This document shows, one piece after another, positions 17,538 to 25,442 of a DNA stretch of 64,000 nt. The stretch is from a virus, in the IMG/VR virus record IMGVR_UViG_3300021389_002073, positions 1-64,000 of that record. One strand, 5' to 3'. A program made the position numbers and the translations under genes. The notes under the pieces were generated by a model, which made no database searches, had not been told where the DNA came from, and worked only from the letters and a program-made list of their open reading frames with translations. How positions within the stretch are numbered: position 1 is the first letter of the stretch; every line of letters begins with the position of its first letter.

Positions 17538-18619
17538 TACAGCATTTCTCTTTCTATAAATTGATCTTGTGGTTGAGAGATATCAAAAGTTTTAAACTTA
17601 CCACATGTTCTTGCACACATAAGCATTTTATCTTCGTTCCACTTTTTCTTCCATATGTTTTGCCATACGTCAGAACTTATAATATTTTTTATTCCTTTTG
17701 TTGCATCAAGATTTTGTATACCACCAAAGTCGCTTATCATTTTATTGTATTGGTTACGCAACATGTCTACTACATCTTCACAAATATGTGTAGGATCGTA
17801 AAACGTCATTGGCGTTTGTGCTAACCAACAACAAGGTAATAAAGTTTTAAATCCGTCAATATAAATTTCTTTAATCTTTTGTACATGGCAGTCTATCTCT
17901 GCTTCATCTAACACTGACTTATAATCATCAATTACTTCTTTAGGTAAAAAATGTGTTTCAGTATCAGATGGTGCTTCTAAACTGTATATAGGTATTCTAT
18001 TGTTGTCCCACACATCATACTTAGGTTCAACTAAAAATCTTGATGTGTTCTTAACTGTGAAATCTTGAAAGCCTACTTCCTTTGCAATCTTTCTACATTC
18101 TTCTACTTGGTGCTCATTGTGTTTAAACTTGATATAAGTCCAGTTAGCACGACCACCTGCTTCAATAAATGTTTTTGCATTTTCAATAATCTTATTCCAG
18201 TCAGTGCCAACTCTATATAATTTGTGAGTGTCTTCTAAACCGTCAAGTGCAAAGTACACACAATGATCTTGTGGTAAAGACTGTGCTAGTTCTGCCCACC
18301 ATTTTGCATTTCTTAAACTGCCGTTTGTGTGAATTCCTATTGCAGTTTTAGGACTTGTTTCTTTTGCGTACTTACACATTTCAATGAGGTTGTCATTAAG
18401 TAAAGGGTCGCCAAAGTTTCCGCAAAAATATATACGGTCTACTGTTTCTAATACTTCTTTGTTTATAATAGTTTTAAAATCTTCTAATGTCCAGCCAACA
18501 ATTTTTAGTAATGGGTTTTCAATACCACTGTGTATATTACGTGAACACATAGGACACTTGGCTTGGCAATTTGTTGTCAGCTCAATATGTATTGTTTTAA
18601 GATCTGAAAAGTCAAACAT
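17537..18619 (-). CDS. radical SAM protein (island member 7)
   Basis: A 360-residue protein with CQAKCPMC (C18, C22, C25). The usual GGEP loop is replaced by FCGNFGDPLL, a substitution seen in some radical SAM subgroups, and IHTNGS follows. Cysteines near the C-terminus (LPCCW, MCARTCG) may hold a further cluster. It is flanked by another radical SAM gene and a methyltransferase-like gene with one-base overlaps. It is the most divergent in the SAM-binding loop of the eight members. Confidence 0.86.
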   Translation of the reverse strand: MFDFSDLKTIHIELTTNCQAKCPMCSRNIHSGIENPLLKIVGWTLEDFKTIINKEVLETVDRIYFCGNFGDPLLNDNLIEMCKYAKETSPKTAIGIHTNGSLRNAKWWAELAQSLPQDHCVYFALDGLEDTHKLYRVGTDWNKIIENAKTFIEAGGRANWTYIKFKHNEHQVEECRKIAKEVGFQDFTVKNTSRFLVEPKYDVWDNNRIPIYSLEAPSDTETHFLPKEVIDDYKSVLDEAEIDCHVQKIKEIYIDGFKTLLPCCWLAQTPMTFYDPTHICEDVVDMLRNQYNKMISDFGGIQNLDATKGIKNIISSDVWQNIWKKKWNEDKMLMCARTCGKFKTFDISQPQDQFIEREML

Positions 18620-19224
18620 TAAAATCTTCCTATTAGCATGTAACGTGTATATTTGGGTAATTCTAATTGATCTTTAACTAGCACAGTGTTTAATTTAGAT
18701 TTCTTTTTAAAACTATCAAGGTCTCTTGAACAATTTAAATGTTCTTCTAGTTCAAAGTAGTTATTAGATTGTAAAATCACTTCTGAACTCTTTGGCACAC
18801 GTTTTGCCCACTTGTTATATTGTTGCTGTGTAAGATGTTCGCAACTTGTATTAATAACCATGTAAGGTTGATTGGTATATTCATACTCACACATGTCAGC
18901 GGTAACTGCTGTAAATCGACCTTCCATTTCTTGACGTTTATTAATTGTGGTTGCTGTCTCTGCACACTTAGGATCAATATCAACACTTGTGATATGCTTG
19001 AAACCTATTGTGCTGTTAAACAATAAATTTGCTAATACTCCGTTCCATCCTCCGAATATGACACAACTAATATTAGACACATGATGATTCCTTTGTAATG
19101 TTTCGACTAACCATTCTTTAGATTTTAATTGTCCACCCCAAAAACTTTCAAGTGTACGATCTCTATCTTCGCTATTGCGAACTGCATCCATCCAAAATTT
19201 TATATCTTCTATTTCAACTTTCAT
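18619..19224 (-). CDS. SAM-dependent methyltransferase-like protein (class I fold)
   Basis: About 201 residues from ATG 19224, which overlaps the upstream gene by 11 nt; an upstream in-frame start was rejected. VIFGGWNGVLA takes the place of the SAM-binding GxGxG loop, and TSVDIDP carries the acidic residue that normally binds the ribose. NTSCEH could hold catalytic residues. A small-molecule or peptide methyltransferase is inferred. It lies between two radical SAM genes, fitting a tailoring role. Confidence 0.62.
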   Translation of the reverse strand: MKVEIEDIKFWMDAVRNSEDRDRTLESFWGGQLKSKEWLVETLQRNHHVSNISCVIFGGWNGVLANLLFNSTIGFKHITSVDIDPKCAETATTINKRQEMEGRFTAVTADMCEYEYTNQPYMVINTSCEHLTQQQYNKWAKRVPKSSEVILQSNNYFELEEHLNCSRDLDSFKKKSKLNTVLVKDQLELPKYTRYMLIGRF

Positions 19225-20203
19225 GTAGTACCTTTGGTATCTTGCTGTCTGCACTGCTTACACAAGAGCTAGTAATGCATTTAGATGGTGTCTTAAACAG
19301 CGTAAAACCGCCCTGTAGCGTTCCTAAAGGGATATCGCTGCAACTATATGCTCTCTTAACTTCATCACCCCTTATAATGCAGCTTTGATACCCTGCATTG
19401 CAATGCCAATTTTTAAACTTGTTGAAGTTAAATGCATTCATTCTTTCTGCTTGATCCAATCCGTAATGGTTTCCTTTGGCATCTTCCAAATACATTTGCA
19501 TGACTTGTTCGCCTTTCCAATTTTGTGGAAAGCCTGTTTGTAACTTATCAATTTGCTCATCTGTATAACCATCAACTATTCTAGACGCGGTAGGGTCGGA
19601 CTGCGGTTTAAGAGTGACGTTAATTCCTTTGTCTGCGAATCTACTACAACGCTCATAGTATTCTTCAAAGTGTTCAGGAACCATAACTTGATTGATTGTA
19701 ACAAATACTCCTCCCTCCATGAGTTGCAAACATCTATCACCAAAGTCTTTTTCGTTTGCAAATTCTGCGTGATAACTTGCAGTGATGCTGCGACGTGTCA
19801 AGTGACTGGTGTTGTCTATAAATCTTGCCCACCATTTCTCACCTGGACTTAAATTAGTTGTAAGGTGTATGCTTTGATACTTAGCCTCATTGTCATTTGC
19901 ATAGTATTCAACTAGGTCACCAAACTTTTTATATGCTGTTGGTTCTCCTCCACTGAAACTAAAATGAAACTCAGTAAATCCATTTTCTCTCGCTTGTCTT
20001 TTAATTTCATCTATTGCATTTGTATACACTTCAAAGTCTTGATGATCCGGAACATTTGAATTTGCATACGGCCAACAGTAACTACAACTGTAATTACAAA
20101 AGCGACCAAGTATCCAACTAACGTTGAATAGTGGCTGTTTTAGCATTGTTGTTTGTCCGAACTTAACAATGTTGTGGAACGGAATAAGAGTAAAATCATT
20201 CAT
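19214..20203 (-). CDS. radical SAM protein (island member 8)
   Basis: A 329-residue protein with CNYSCSYC (C36, C40, C43), SFSGGEPTA and HLTTN. The C-terminal cysteines (WHCNAGYQSC, YSCSD, CITSSC) suggest an auxiliary cluster, and their order resembles the protein at 15242-16159. It starts the last leftward block of the island. Its late-type element ends 8 nt before the ATG, so a leader of about 3 nt is predicted. Confidence 0.88.
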   Translation of the reverse strand: MNDFTLIPFHNIVKFGQTTMLKQPLFNVSWILGRFCNYSCSYCWPYANSNVPDHQDFEVYTNAIDEIKRQARENGFTEFHFSFSGGEPTAYKKFGDLVEYYANDNEAKYQSIHLTTNLSPGEKWWARFIDNTSHLTRRSITASYHAEFANEKDFGDRCLQLMEGGVFVTINQVMVPEHFEEYYERCSRFADKGINVTLKPQSDPTASRIVDGYTDEQIDKLQTGFPQNWKGEQVMQMYLEDAKGNHYGLDQAERMNAFNFNKFKNWHCNAGYQSCIIRGDEVKRAYSCSDIPLGTLQGGFTLFKTPSKCITSSCVSSADSKIPKVLHES

Positions 20204-20211
20204 TATGTACG

Positions 20212-20219
20212 TATTTAAC
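20212..20219 (-). promoter_or_regulatory. late promoter element, leftward
   Basis: Minus strand GTTAAATA, 8 nt before the ATG at 20203. It would drive the four-gene block down to 16134. Confidence 0.55.
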
Positions 20220-20230
20220 CACTTTAATAG

Positions 20231-20259
20231 TTGACTTTTGCAGTCTAGGCTTATATACT
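20231..20259 (+). promoter_or_regulatory. sigma70-type promoter for the H1-like gene
   Basis: TTGACT, 17 nt spacer, TATACT. Start expected near 20266, leaving a leader with AAAAGGA before the ATG at 20308. Confidence 0.75.
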
Positions 20260-20307
20260 ATGACTGTTGAGAAGACTCTCGGCACAGATTAAAAGGAAAA
20301 ATAAATT

Positions 20308-20505
20308 ATGAGTACACACGTAGAAGCATTAAAATCAGCATTTGATTCGTTTTTAGAAGAAAACGAAAAATTTGAAAACGGTAATGGAGCAGCAGGAACC
20401 AGAGCCCGTAAAGCATTACAAGAAATGACTAAAGCCGCAAAAGAACGTAGAAAAGAAATCACTGATACTAAAAACGCTAGAAAAAACGCAGCAGTATCAC
20501 AGTAA
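20308..20505 (+). CDS. histone H1-like small basic protein
   Basis: A 65-residue, lysine-, arginine- and alanine-rich protein that is probably helical throughout. It has the FLEENEKFE and AAGTRARKAL segments that I recognise from the Hc1/histone H1-like proteins encoded by many marine T4-like phages. A nucleoid-binding role is expected for the family but not shown here. It has its own sigma70-type promoter, a good Shine-Dalgarno sequence and a strong hairpin after the stop, so it is a monocistronic early-type gene. Confidence 0.8.
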   Translation: MSTHVEALKSAFDSFLEENEKFENGNGAAGTRARKALQEMTKAAKERRKEITDTKNARKNAAVSQ

Positions 20506-20517
20506 ACCCACCCATTA

Positions 20518-20542
20518 GTAGGGCTACGTGGTGTAGCCCTAC
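20518..20542 (+). terminator. strong hairpin after the H1-like gene
   Basis: GTAGGGCTAC and GTAGCCCTAC form a perfect 10-bp stem with a 5-nt loop. No U-tract follows, so it may stabilise the 3' end or act as a weak terminator. Confidence 0.55.
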
Positions 20543-20568
20543 AGTACTTTACATAAGGAAACAAGCAG

Positions 20569-21240
20569 TTGACAGAAGTAAAACTAGTATCGTATAGTCG
20601 AGCAACAGAAGAATTTGAAAATGAAGGGTTAACAGACCTTCAAGAACTAATTGCGTTTTGTGCAAAGGTATCAAACCCTGCCGCACAAATTAATACAGAA
20701 ACAAGCGAACGTTTAATCAAATATCTAATTAAACATCAACATTGGTCACCTTTAGAAATGGTTAACGCAGTATTAGAGATTAATACCACAAGAGATATTG
20801 CACATCAAATTGTGCGACATCGTAGTTTTGCTTTTCAAGAGTTCAGTCAGCGTTATGCTGATCCTGCAGAGATGGGAGATCAGTTTGTAACACGTGAAGC
20901 ACGTTTACAGGATACAAAGAACAGACAGAACAGTATTGAAATTGACAGTGAAAGTGATTTGCATTATGAATGGCAAATGAAACAACAAAGTGTCATTGAC
21001 AAAGCCAAGGAAGTTTACGAGTGGGCAATTGACAACGGTATTGCAAAAGAACAAGCCCGTGTAGTGTTACCAGAAGGTTTAACCAAAACACGCCTATACA
21101 TGAATGGAACAATTAGAAGTTGGGTACATTATATTCAACTTAGAGGTGCAAACGGAACACAAAAAGAGCATATGGACATTGCTATAGCGTGTGCTAAAGT
21201 CATCTCAGAAATATTTCCTATTGCGAAAAATCTAACATGA
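20569..21240 (+). CDS. thyX: flavin-dependent thymidylate synthase ThyX
   Basis: A 223-residue enzyme that makes dTMP from dUMP using FAD, NADPH and methylenetetrahydrofolate. The ThyX signature RHRSFAFQEFSQR lies at 83-95, and the C-terminal RSWVHYIQLRGANGTQKEH block binds dUMP and flavin. The start is TTG at 20569, supported by AAGGAA a few bases upstream; no ATG fits. It serves phage DNA synthesis. It lies downstream of the H1-like hairpin and may be reached by read-through. Confidence 0.95.
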   Translation: MTEVKLVSYSRATEEFENEGLTDLQELIAFCAKVSNPAAQINTETSERLIKYLIKHQHWSPLEMVNAVLEINTTRDIAHQIVRHRSFAFQEFSQRYADPAEMGDQFVTREARLQDTKNRQNSIEIDSESDLHYEWQMKQQSVIDKAKEVYEWAIDNGIAKEQARVVLPEGLTKTRLYMNGTIRSWVHYIQLRGANGTQKEHMDIAIACAKVISEIFPIAKNLT

Positions 21241-21265
21241 CAATTTCGTTTAGGGCAGATTTTTC

Positions 21266-21294
21266 TTGACAAATGATATATATCATCATATAGT
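21266..21294 (+). promoter_or_regulatory. sigma70-type promoter for the 21320 gene
   Basis: TTGACA, 17 nt spacer, TATAGT. An AGGAG sequence follows before the ATG at 21320. Confidence 0.75.
21273..21286. promoter_or_regulatory. perfect palindrome inside the promoter spacer
   Basis: ATGATATATATCAT reads the same on both strands and sits between the -35 and -10 boxes, the typical place for a repressor or activator site. It could also simply be AT-rich sequence. Confidence 0.4.
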
Positions 21295-21319
21295 AATATT
21301 TTTATCATAGGAGCATCAG

Positions 21320-22621
21320 ATGGCATTGCCTAAGAGTACCAAGAAGAAAAAGCCAAGAGCAGCACCTCGCATTCAGCGTGGCGCAAAGCTCACGGAACCT
21401 AATTGGGACGGTTGGGAAGAAATGACTGGCGAGCAAATTCATAGGCATCGTCGAGCAACACACGACTGGTACTACGCAAACTTTAAACCAGAGGACTTGT
21501 ACACTAATGTATATGGCTGGATGGAAAAAGAAGGCAAGTATACTAGCGATCAAATCAAATGGATCAAAGCCGCTCCTAAACATGCTATTAGTGTTACTGC
21601 TGGAATTGTTGCACGTATGGATACAAAAGGTGCTCCAAGGTTTTCACAAAAAGAAGCAGATCATTGGGAATCACTTCCTGGAACAATGGGCCAATTAAAA
21701 TCATCTATAGAGTTTCTTGAAAAAAGAATTGAAATAGCAATACAAGCAGGTAAAGACGTTAAAGAAGAGAAAGAAGAAAAAGAAAAGAAACAACCAGAGA
21801 AAAGAGTAATTTCTATTCAAGAACGTATTGAGATGCAGGCAATTGCCGCTTGTGAAAAAGTTGATCTATGGCTTGATGGCTGGACTGAAAGACAGCAGGA
21901 TAACAGTTTGAAATTTGATCCTAAAGGATTTGACTTTACAAAACATTTTGCTCAAATGAAAATAACACAAGCACATGCTCGTAAAATTATGAATTTGTAT
22001 GAGCCCGAGCTTAAGGAAATACGAGAAGTACTCAATCCACCCAAGTTAAAGAAAACTGCAACTGAACTTGAAATTGACTATGCAAAACAATTACAAGAAG
22101 CATATGAGTTCTCGAACAAAAAAGAACTTAAGAACTTACTAACAGCACTAGAAAGAATATATGGTGGTTGTCAGGTTGTTATTGATTCAAGTAAAGCAAA
22201 ACGTAAACCACGTAAACGTAAAGTGTACAGTGCAGACAAACTGGTAGCAAAACTGAAGTACAAAAAATCAGATGACAAATATCAACTTGCTAGTATTAAT
22301 CCAGAGGATATTATCAAGTGCAATGAGCTATGGGTGTTTAACTGTAAAACACGTAAGATAGGAAAATATGTAGCAGAGATACAAGACCCACAAGGACTAC
22401 AGCGTGAAGGCAGTGGACTTAGTGTAAAAGGTACAACTATTACAGGATTCAAAGAATCTGAAAGTATGCAGAAGACGCTACGTAAACCAGAAGAACAACT
22501 AAAACAGTTCAAAGATAGTGGTAAAGTCAAGTTGAGATCATTCCTAGATGACATTAAAGCAGTGGACATAAAGCTCAACGGTCGGATAAATAATGATATA
22601 ATCTTGCTGAAAGTACAATAA
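21320..22621 (+). CDS. conserved phage protein of unknown function, highly charged
   Basis: A 433-residue protein I do not recognise. The N-terminus is basic (KKKKPRAAPR), residues 150-175 are a Lys/Glu-rich coiled-coil-like stretch, and a basic KRKPRKRKVY patch precedes a C-terminal domain (YQLASINPEDIIKCNELWVF, then TTITGF) that may be beta-rich. The charge pattern suggests nucleic-acid binding. It has its own sigma70-type promoter with a palindromic spacer, so early, regulated expression is likely. Confidence 0.6.
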   Translation: MALPKSTKKKKPRAAPRIQRGAKLTEPNWDGWEEMTGEQIHRHRRATHDWYYANFKPEDLYTNVYGWMEKEGKYTSDQIKWIKAAPKHAISVTAGIVARMDTKGAPRFSQKEADHWESLPGTMGQLKSSIEFLEKRIEIAIQAGKDVKEEKEEKEKKQPEKRVISIQERIEMQAIAACEKVDLWLDGWTERQQDNSLKFDPKGFDFTKHFAQMKITQAHARKIMNLYEPELKEIREVLNPPKLKKTATELEIDYAKQLQEAYEFSNKKELKNLLTALERIYGGCQVVIDSSKAKRKPRKRKVYSADKLVAKLKYKKSDDKYQLASINPEDIIKCNELWVFNCKTRKIGKYVAEIQDPQGLQREGSGLSVKGTTITGFKESESMQKTLRKPEEQLKQFKDSGKVKLRSFLDDIKAVDIKLNGRINNDIILLKVQ

Positions 22622-22641
22622 ACCGGCTTTTCTGTATAAAG

Positions 22642-22649
22642 GATAAATA
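22642..22649 (+). promoter_or_regulatory. late promoter element (GATAAATA)
   Basis: GATAAATA, then CTAAT, then the ATG at 22655; the 5-nt gap predicts a leaderless late message. Confidence 0.7.
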
Positions 22650-22654
22650 CTAAT

Positions 22655-23470
22655 ATGGACAATACGAGACTTAATCAAGCCCTAACTGAGCTAGAATCAG
22701 CTTTAACATCAGACGGTGGATGGGCATCAAATCAGTCAATTAAATTCACTACCGATATAAACGGTAAAGGTCTTTTCTGGGCGGGTAAAGACTACACTAA
22801 ACAATTATCTTATATGGAAGATACAAAGAGTATCTTTTCAACAGAGAATATTGACCTTGCAAAAAATAAAGCAATTAAAGTAAACAATTTAGAAGTACTA
22901 TCACTAGACACACTAGGAACTAGTGTAGTAAACAGTAATTTAAAATCAGTTGGTAGATTAAGAGGATTAGTAGTAGACGGCGATATTTCAATCAATCAAT
23001 ACATTTACTTTGACTCAGGCACAGATAGATTAGGTATTGGTACTGAACAACCAAATGCTGCTGTAAGTATAGCAGAAGATGGTGTAGAAATTATTATGGG
23101 TACAGATGAGTCAACAAAAGGATTTGTTGGCACATTTGGTAGTCATCAATTAGACGTAAAAACAGACAATCAAGTTAGAATAACTGTAGAAGCTGGTGGC
23201 GATGTACGCATTGCTAAAGACGGCTTTGTTGGAGGCAAACTAGCAGTAGGAGTTTCCAACCCAGACAGCACAGTTGACTTGCATGTTAGGGGCGCAATTA
23301 AATTCAACAATGCACTTCATATCAATGGCGTTGAAGCACCACAAGGTGGTAACTTCAATCAAGGTGATATTTGCTGGAACTCAAGAGCAAGACAGAAGTC
23401 TTACATTGGTTGGGTTTGTATCCAAGCAGGTAACCCTGGCATATGGGCACCGTTTGGAGAAATCAGGTAA
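22655..23470 (+). CDS. virion fibre-like protein
   Basis: A 271-residue protein with the beta-repeat style of phage fibre or baseplate-associated proteins. The segments RLGIGTEQPNAAVSI, RITVEAGGDVRI and KLAVGVSNPDSTVDLHV are the GIGT-P type repeats common in trimeric tail fibres, and the end (WVCIQAGNPGIWAPFGEIR) looks like a C-terminal tip. It is driven by a late element, fitting a structural role. The exact particle position is unknown. Confidence 0.65.
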   Translation: MDNTRLNQALTELESALTSDGGWASNQSIKFTTDINGKGLFWAGKDYTKQLSYMEDTKSIFSTENIDLAKNKAIKVNNLEVLSLDTLGTSVVNSNLKSVGRLRGLVVDGDISINQYIYFDSGTDRLGIGTEQPNAAVSIAEDGVEIIMGTDESTKGFVGTFGSHQLDVKTDNQVRITVEAGGDVRIAKDGFVGGKLAVGVSNPDSTVDLHVRGAIKFNNALHINGVEAPQGGNFNQGDICWNSRARQKSYIGWVCIQAGNPGIWAPFGEIR

Positions 23471-23476
23471 CACGGA

Positions 23477-24088
23477 GTGTCCGGGACTTTAGTTTTAGGT
23501 AACGGAGAAAGTCGCAAAGGGCTAGATATCGCCCGCATTTACCCAAATTACGAAATAGTAGGCTGCAACGCAGTACATAGAGATATGGCTGTTGATCATC
23601 TTGTGTGTTGTGATAGGCGCATGGTGCTTGAAGCGGTCGATGGAGAGAACACAAAGAACACTAAGATATATGTTCGAGGTGAAAACTATCAATACTTTCG
23701 TAAAATCCGAAAAGATAAAAGAATAAATTCTGTTCCTTATATAACACCTAAAGACGAACAAAAACACAATCAACCAATCAATTGGGGAAGTGGTCCGTAT
23801 GCTGTTTTACTTGCAGCAACTCTTGAATCAGATAATATTACACTGCTAGGGTTTGATCTTTACGGCAACAATCATAAAGTTAATAATTTGTATAAAGGTA
23901 CAGACAACTATGCTGATGCTGACACACATCCAATTGATCCTAGTTTCTGGAAAATACAAATTGGCGAAGTGTTTAAAAATCATCCTCACAAAAAATTTAC
24001 AATAAAAAATATGCATGAATGGGACTTCCCGCCTATTTGGCAAAAGCCTAATGTTCATTTTGAACAATTTTATAAATCAATATCTTGA
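23477..24088 (+). CDS. GT42/DUF115-like sialyltransferase-fold protein
   Basis: A 203-residue protein starting at GTG 23477. LVLGNGESRKG at the N-terminus matches the GNGPS nucleotide-binding loop of GT42-type sialyltransferases and DUF115 proteins. GCNAVHRD corresponds to the next CN motif, and a later GSGPYAVLLA plus LLGFDLYG matches the distal S/TG...A and GxDxY block. Transfer of a nonulosonic or KDO-type sugar from a CMP donor is a plausible role given kdsA nearby. The -35 box of the queD promoter overlaps its stop codon. Confidence 0.65.
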   Translation: MSGTLVLGNGESRKGLDIARIYPNYEIVGCNAVHRDMAVDHLVCCDRRMVLEAVDGENTKNTKIYVRGENYQYFRKIRKDKRINSVPYITPKDEQKHNQPINWGSGPYAVLLAATLESDNITLLGFDLYGNNHKVNNLYKGTDNYADADTHPIDPSFWKIQIGEVFKNHPHKKFTIKNMHEWDFPPIWQKPNVHFEQFYKSIS

Positions 24089-24112
24089 CAAACAATCTAA
24101 TTAGTGTATAAT
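24085..24112 (+). promoter_or_regulatory. sigma70-type promoter for queD
   Basis: Consensus TTGACA, 16 nt spacer, consensus TATAAT. The start is expected at about 24119-24120, next to the ATG of a 19-residue upstream reading frame. Confidence 0.8.
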
Positions 24113-24119
24113 TACTAAT

Positions 24120-24179
24120 ATGTTTAACAAGGTCTTAGCGTCAACCCTTCTAATTCTGCCGCTCATAAACAGGAGATAA
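24120..24179 (+). CDS. possible 19-residue leader peptide ahead of queD
   Basis: ATG at 24120 opens MFNKVLASTLLILPLINRR and stops at 24177-24179, four bases before the queD ATG. The ATG sits 7 nt after the -10 box, so the message may begin at this codon. The peptide is hydrophobic like a short signal sequence, and its last codons contain the AGGAG used by queD. It could couple or gate queD translation. A chance frame is possible because it is short. Confidence 0.35.
   Translation: MFNKVLASTLLILPLINRR
24129..24163 (+). promoter_or_regulatory. possible preQ1-I-like pseudoknot in the queD leader
   Basis: AAGG (24129-24132) can pair with CCTT (24146-24149), and AGCG in the loop (24137-24140) can pair with CGCT (24160-24163), giving an H-type pseudoknot. 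The loop GGTCTTAGCG..CAACCC resembles the class I preQ1 core GGTTCTAGC..CACCC. The A-rich tail usual for that class is missing, so support is weak. Confidence 0.25.
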
Positions 24180-24182
24180 CTT

Positions 24183-24665
24183 ATGGGAAAATACTTTAGT
24201 ACAAAAACTTATGGTCACAACATTGGCCTTAGTGCGGTGTTTAGGCAGCCGAACGCAGATCATTCACATTGCCATTTATTGCATGGTTATAGTTTACAAT
24301 TTAAATTTACATTTGGTTGTTCAGAACTAGACAATAAAAATTGGGCAGTTGACTTTGGCGGATTAAAGCCGTTGAAGAAATGGTTAGAAGATTCATTTGA
24401 TCACAAGACTTGTATTGACGAAGCAGATCCAATGAAAGATGAACTACTACGTTTAGAAACATTAGGACTTGCAGAGATTAGACAGTTTGATGGTGTTGGT
24501 GCAGAGAAGTTTGCAGAACATGCTTGGCGTTTTGCCGACAAACTAATTAGAGAAGCAACTAACGATCGTTGTTGGTGTGAAAGTGCAGAGTGTGCAGAGC
24601 ATGGTGCTAACAGTGCTATCTATACACCATATCACACAACAAAGTTTTATCAAGACGAGGAGTAG
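24183..24665 (+). CDS. queD: 6-carboxytetrahydropterin synthase (QueD/PTPS family)
   Basis: A 160-residue member of the PTPS/QueD family. HSHCHLLHGYS holds the catalytic cysteine and zinc-binding histidines, VDFGGLKPL is the FxxLK core strand, and FDHKTC is the conserved FDH site. QueD converts dihydroneopterin triphosphate to carboxytetrahydropterin, a step toward 7-deazaguanine. A QueC-like protein is at 13257; FolE and QueE were not identified. It is followed at 4 nt by kdsA. Confidence 0.88.
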   Translation: MGKYFSTKTYGHNIGLSAVFRQPNADHSHCHLLHGYSLQFKFTFGCSELDNKNWAVDFGGLKPLKKWLEDSFDHKTCIDEADPMKDELLRLETLGLAEIRQFDGVGAEKFAEHAWRFADKLIREATNDRCWCESAECAEHGANSAIYTPYHTTKFYQDEE

Positions 24666-24668
24666 AGT

Positions 24669-25436
24669 ATGCGAATAATCGCAGGACCATGTCAGCATGA
24701 AACACTGACTGACAGTGCAATGATTGCAAAAGAGTGTAAACGTGTTTGCGATAAACACGGCATTGAATATTATTTCAAAGCCAGTTTTGATAAAGCAAAT
24801 AGATCTAGCATCAAAGGAATACGTGGTGTTGGTATGGATGCAACACTTACTGACTTTGAAGCAATTAAAGAAGAGTTCGGTGTAAACACAATTACCGATG
24901 TACACACTGTAGAACAAATTGATTACATTACTGAAGCATATAATGATGTAGTTGATGCATTACAAATTCCTGCGTTCTTATGTAGACAAACAGATTTAGT
25001 AAAGGCTGCTTGTGCTACAGATAAGATTGTTAATATTAAGAAAGGTCAGTTCCTTGCACCCTGGGATGTTGAAAGCATTTTAACAAAAACAGAGGGAGCA
25101 AAAGAAGTATGGATAACAGAAAGGGGAACAAGTTTTGGATACAATACACTTGTTGTTGACTTTACCGGCTTGGACTATATGCTTAATAATTACAGCACTC
25201 CTATTGTGCTTGACGCCACCCACGCAGTACAGAAACCAGGCGGTAATGGAAGTAGTAGCGGCGGCAATAGGGATTACGTTCCTGGCTTATGTAGGGCAGG
25301 TAGTGCTTTGGGTATTAGAAATTTCTTTTTAGAAGTACATACTGATCCAGATAACGCACCAAGCGATGGTCCAAATGCACTTCATTTACATGACTTTGAA
25401 TCTGTCGTTGACAGCATAGTTCGTCATGCCGAGTAG
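24669..25436 (+). CDS. kdsA: 3-deoxy-manno-octulosonate 8-phosphate synthase
   Basis: A 255-residue TIM-barrel enzyme that condenses arabinose 5-phosphate with phosphoenolpyruvate to KDO 8-phosphate, a lipopolysaccharide sugar precursor. IIAGPCQHE, YFKASFDKANRSS, TDVHT, IPAFLCRQTDL, KKGQFLAPWD and FLEVHTDPDNAPSDGPN are the KdsA motifs in order. Length is slightly below cellular KdsA (about 280). It lies between queD and a glycosyltransferase gene, and may feed glycan changes on the host surface or virion. Confidence 0.93.
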   Translation: MRIIAGPCQHETLTDSAMIAKECKRVCDKHGIEYYFKASFDKANRSSIKGIRGVGMDATLTDFEAIKEEFGVNTITDVHTVEQIDYITEAYNDVVDALQIPAFLCRQTDLVKAACATDKIVNIKKGQFLAPWDVESILTKTEGAKEVWITERGTSFGYNTLVVDFTGLDYMLNNYSTPIVLDATHAVQKPGGNGSSSGGNRDYVPGLCRAGSALGIRNFFLEVHTDPDNAPSDGPNALHLHDFESVVDSIVRHAE

Positions 25437-25442
25437 CAATGA

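Noticed and set aside
20260-20292. Short upstream frame (MTVEKTLGTD) before the H1-like gene
   Set aside because: Its ATG touches the -10 box and lies before the expected transcription start, so it would not be in the mRNA.
20308-20505. Possible peptide precursor for the radical SAM island
   Set aside because: The 65-residue protein matches the histone H1-like family, has no cysteine or core-peptide pattern, and is driven by its own promoter.
13257-24665. Complete 7-deazaguanine DNA-modification system
   Set aside because: Only QueD and a QueC-like protein are visible; FolE, QueE and a DNA transglycosylase were not found in the window.
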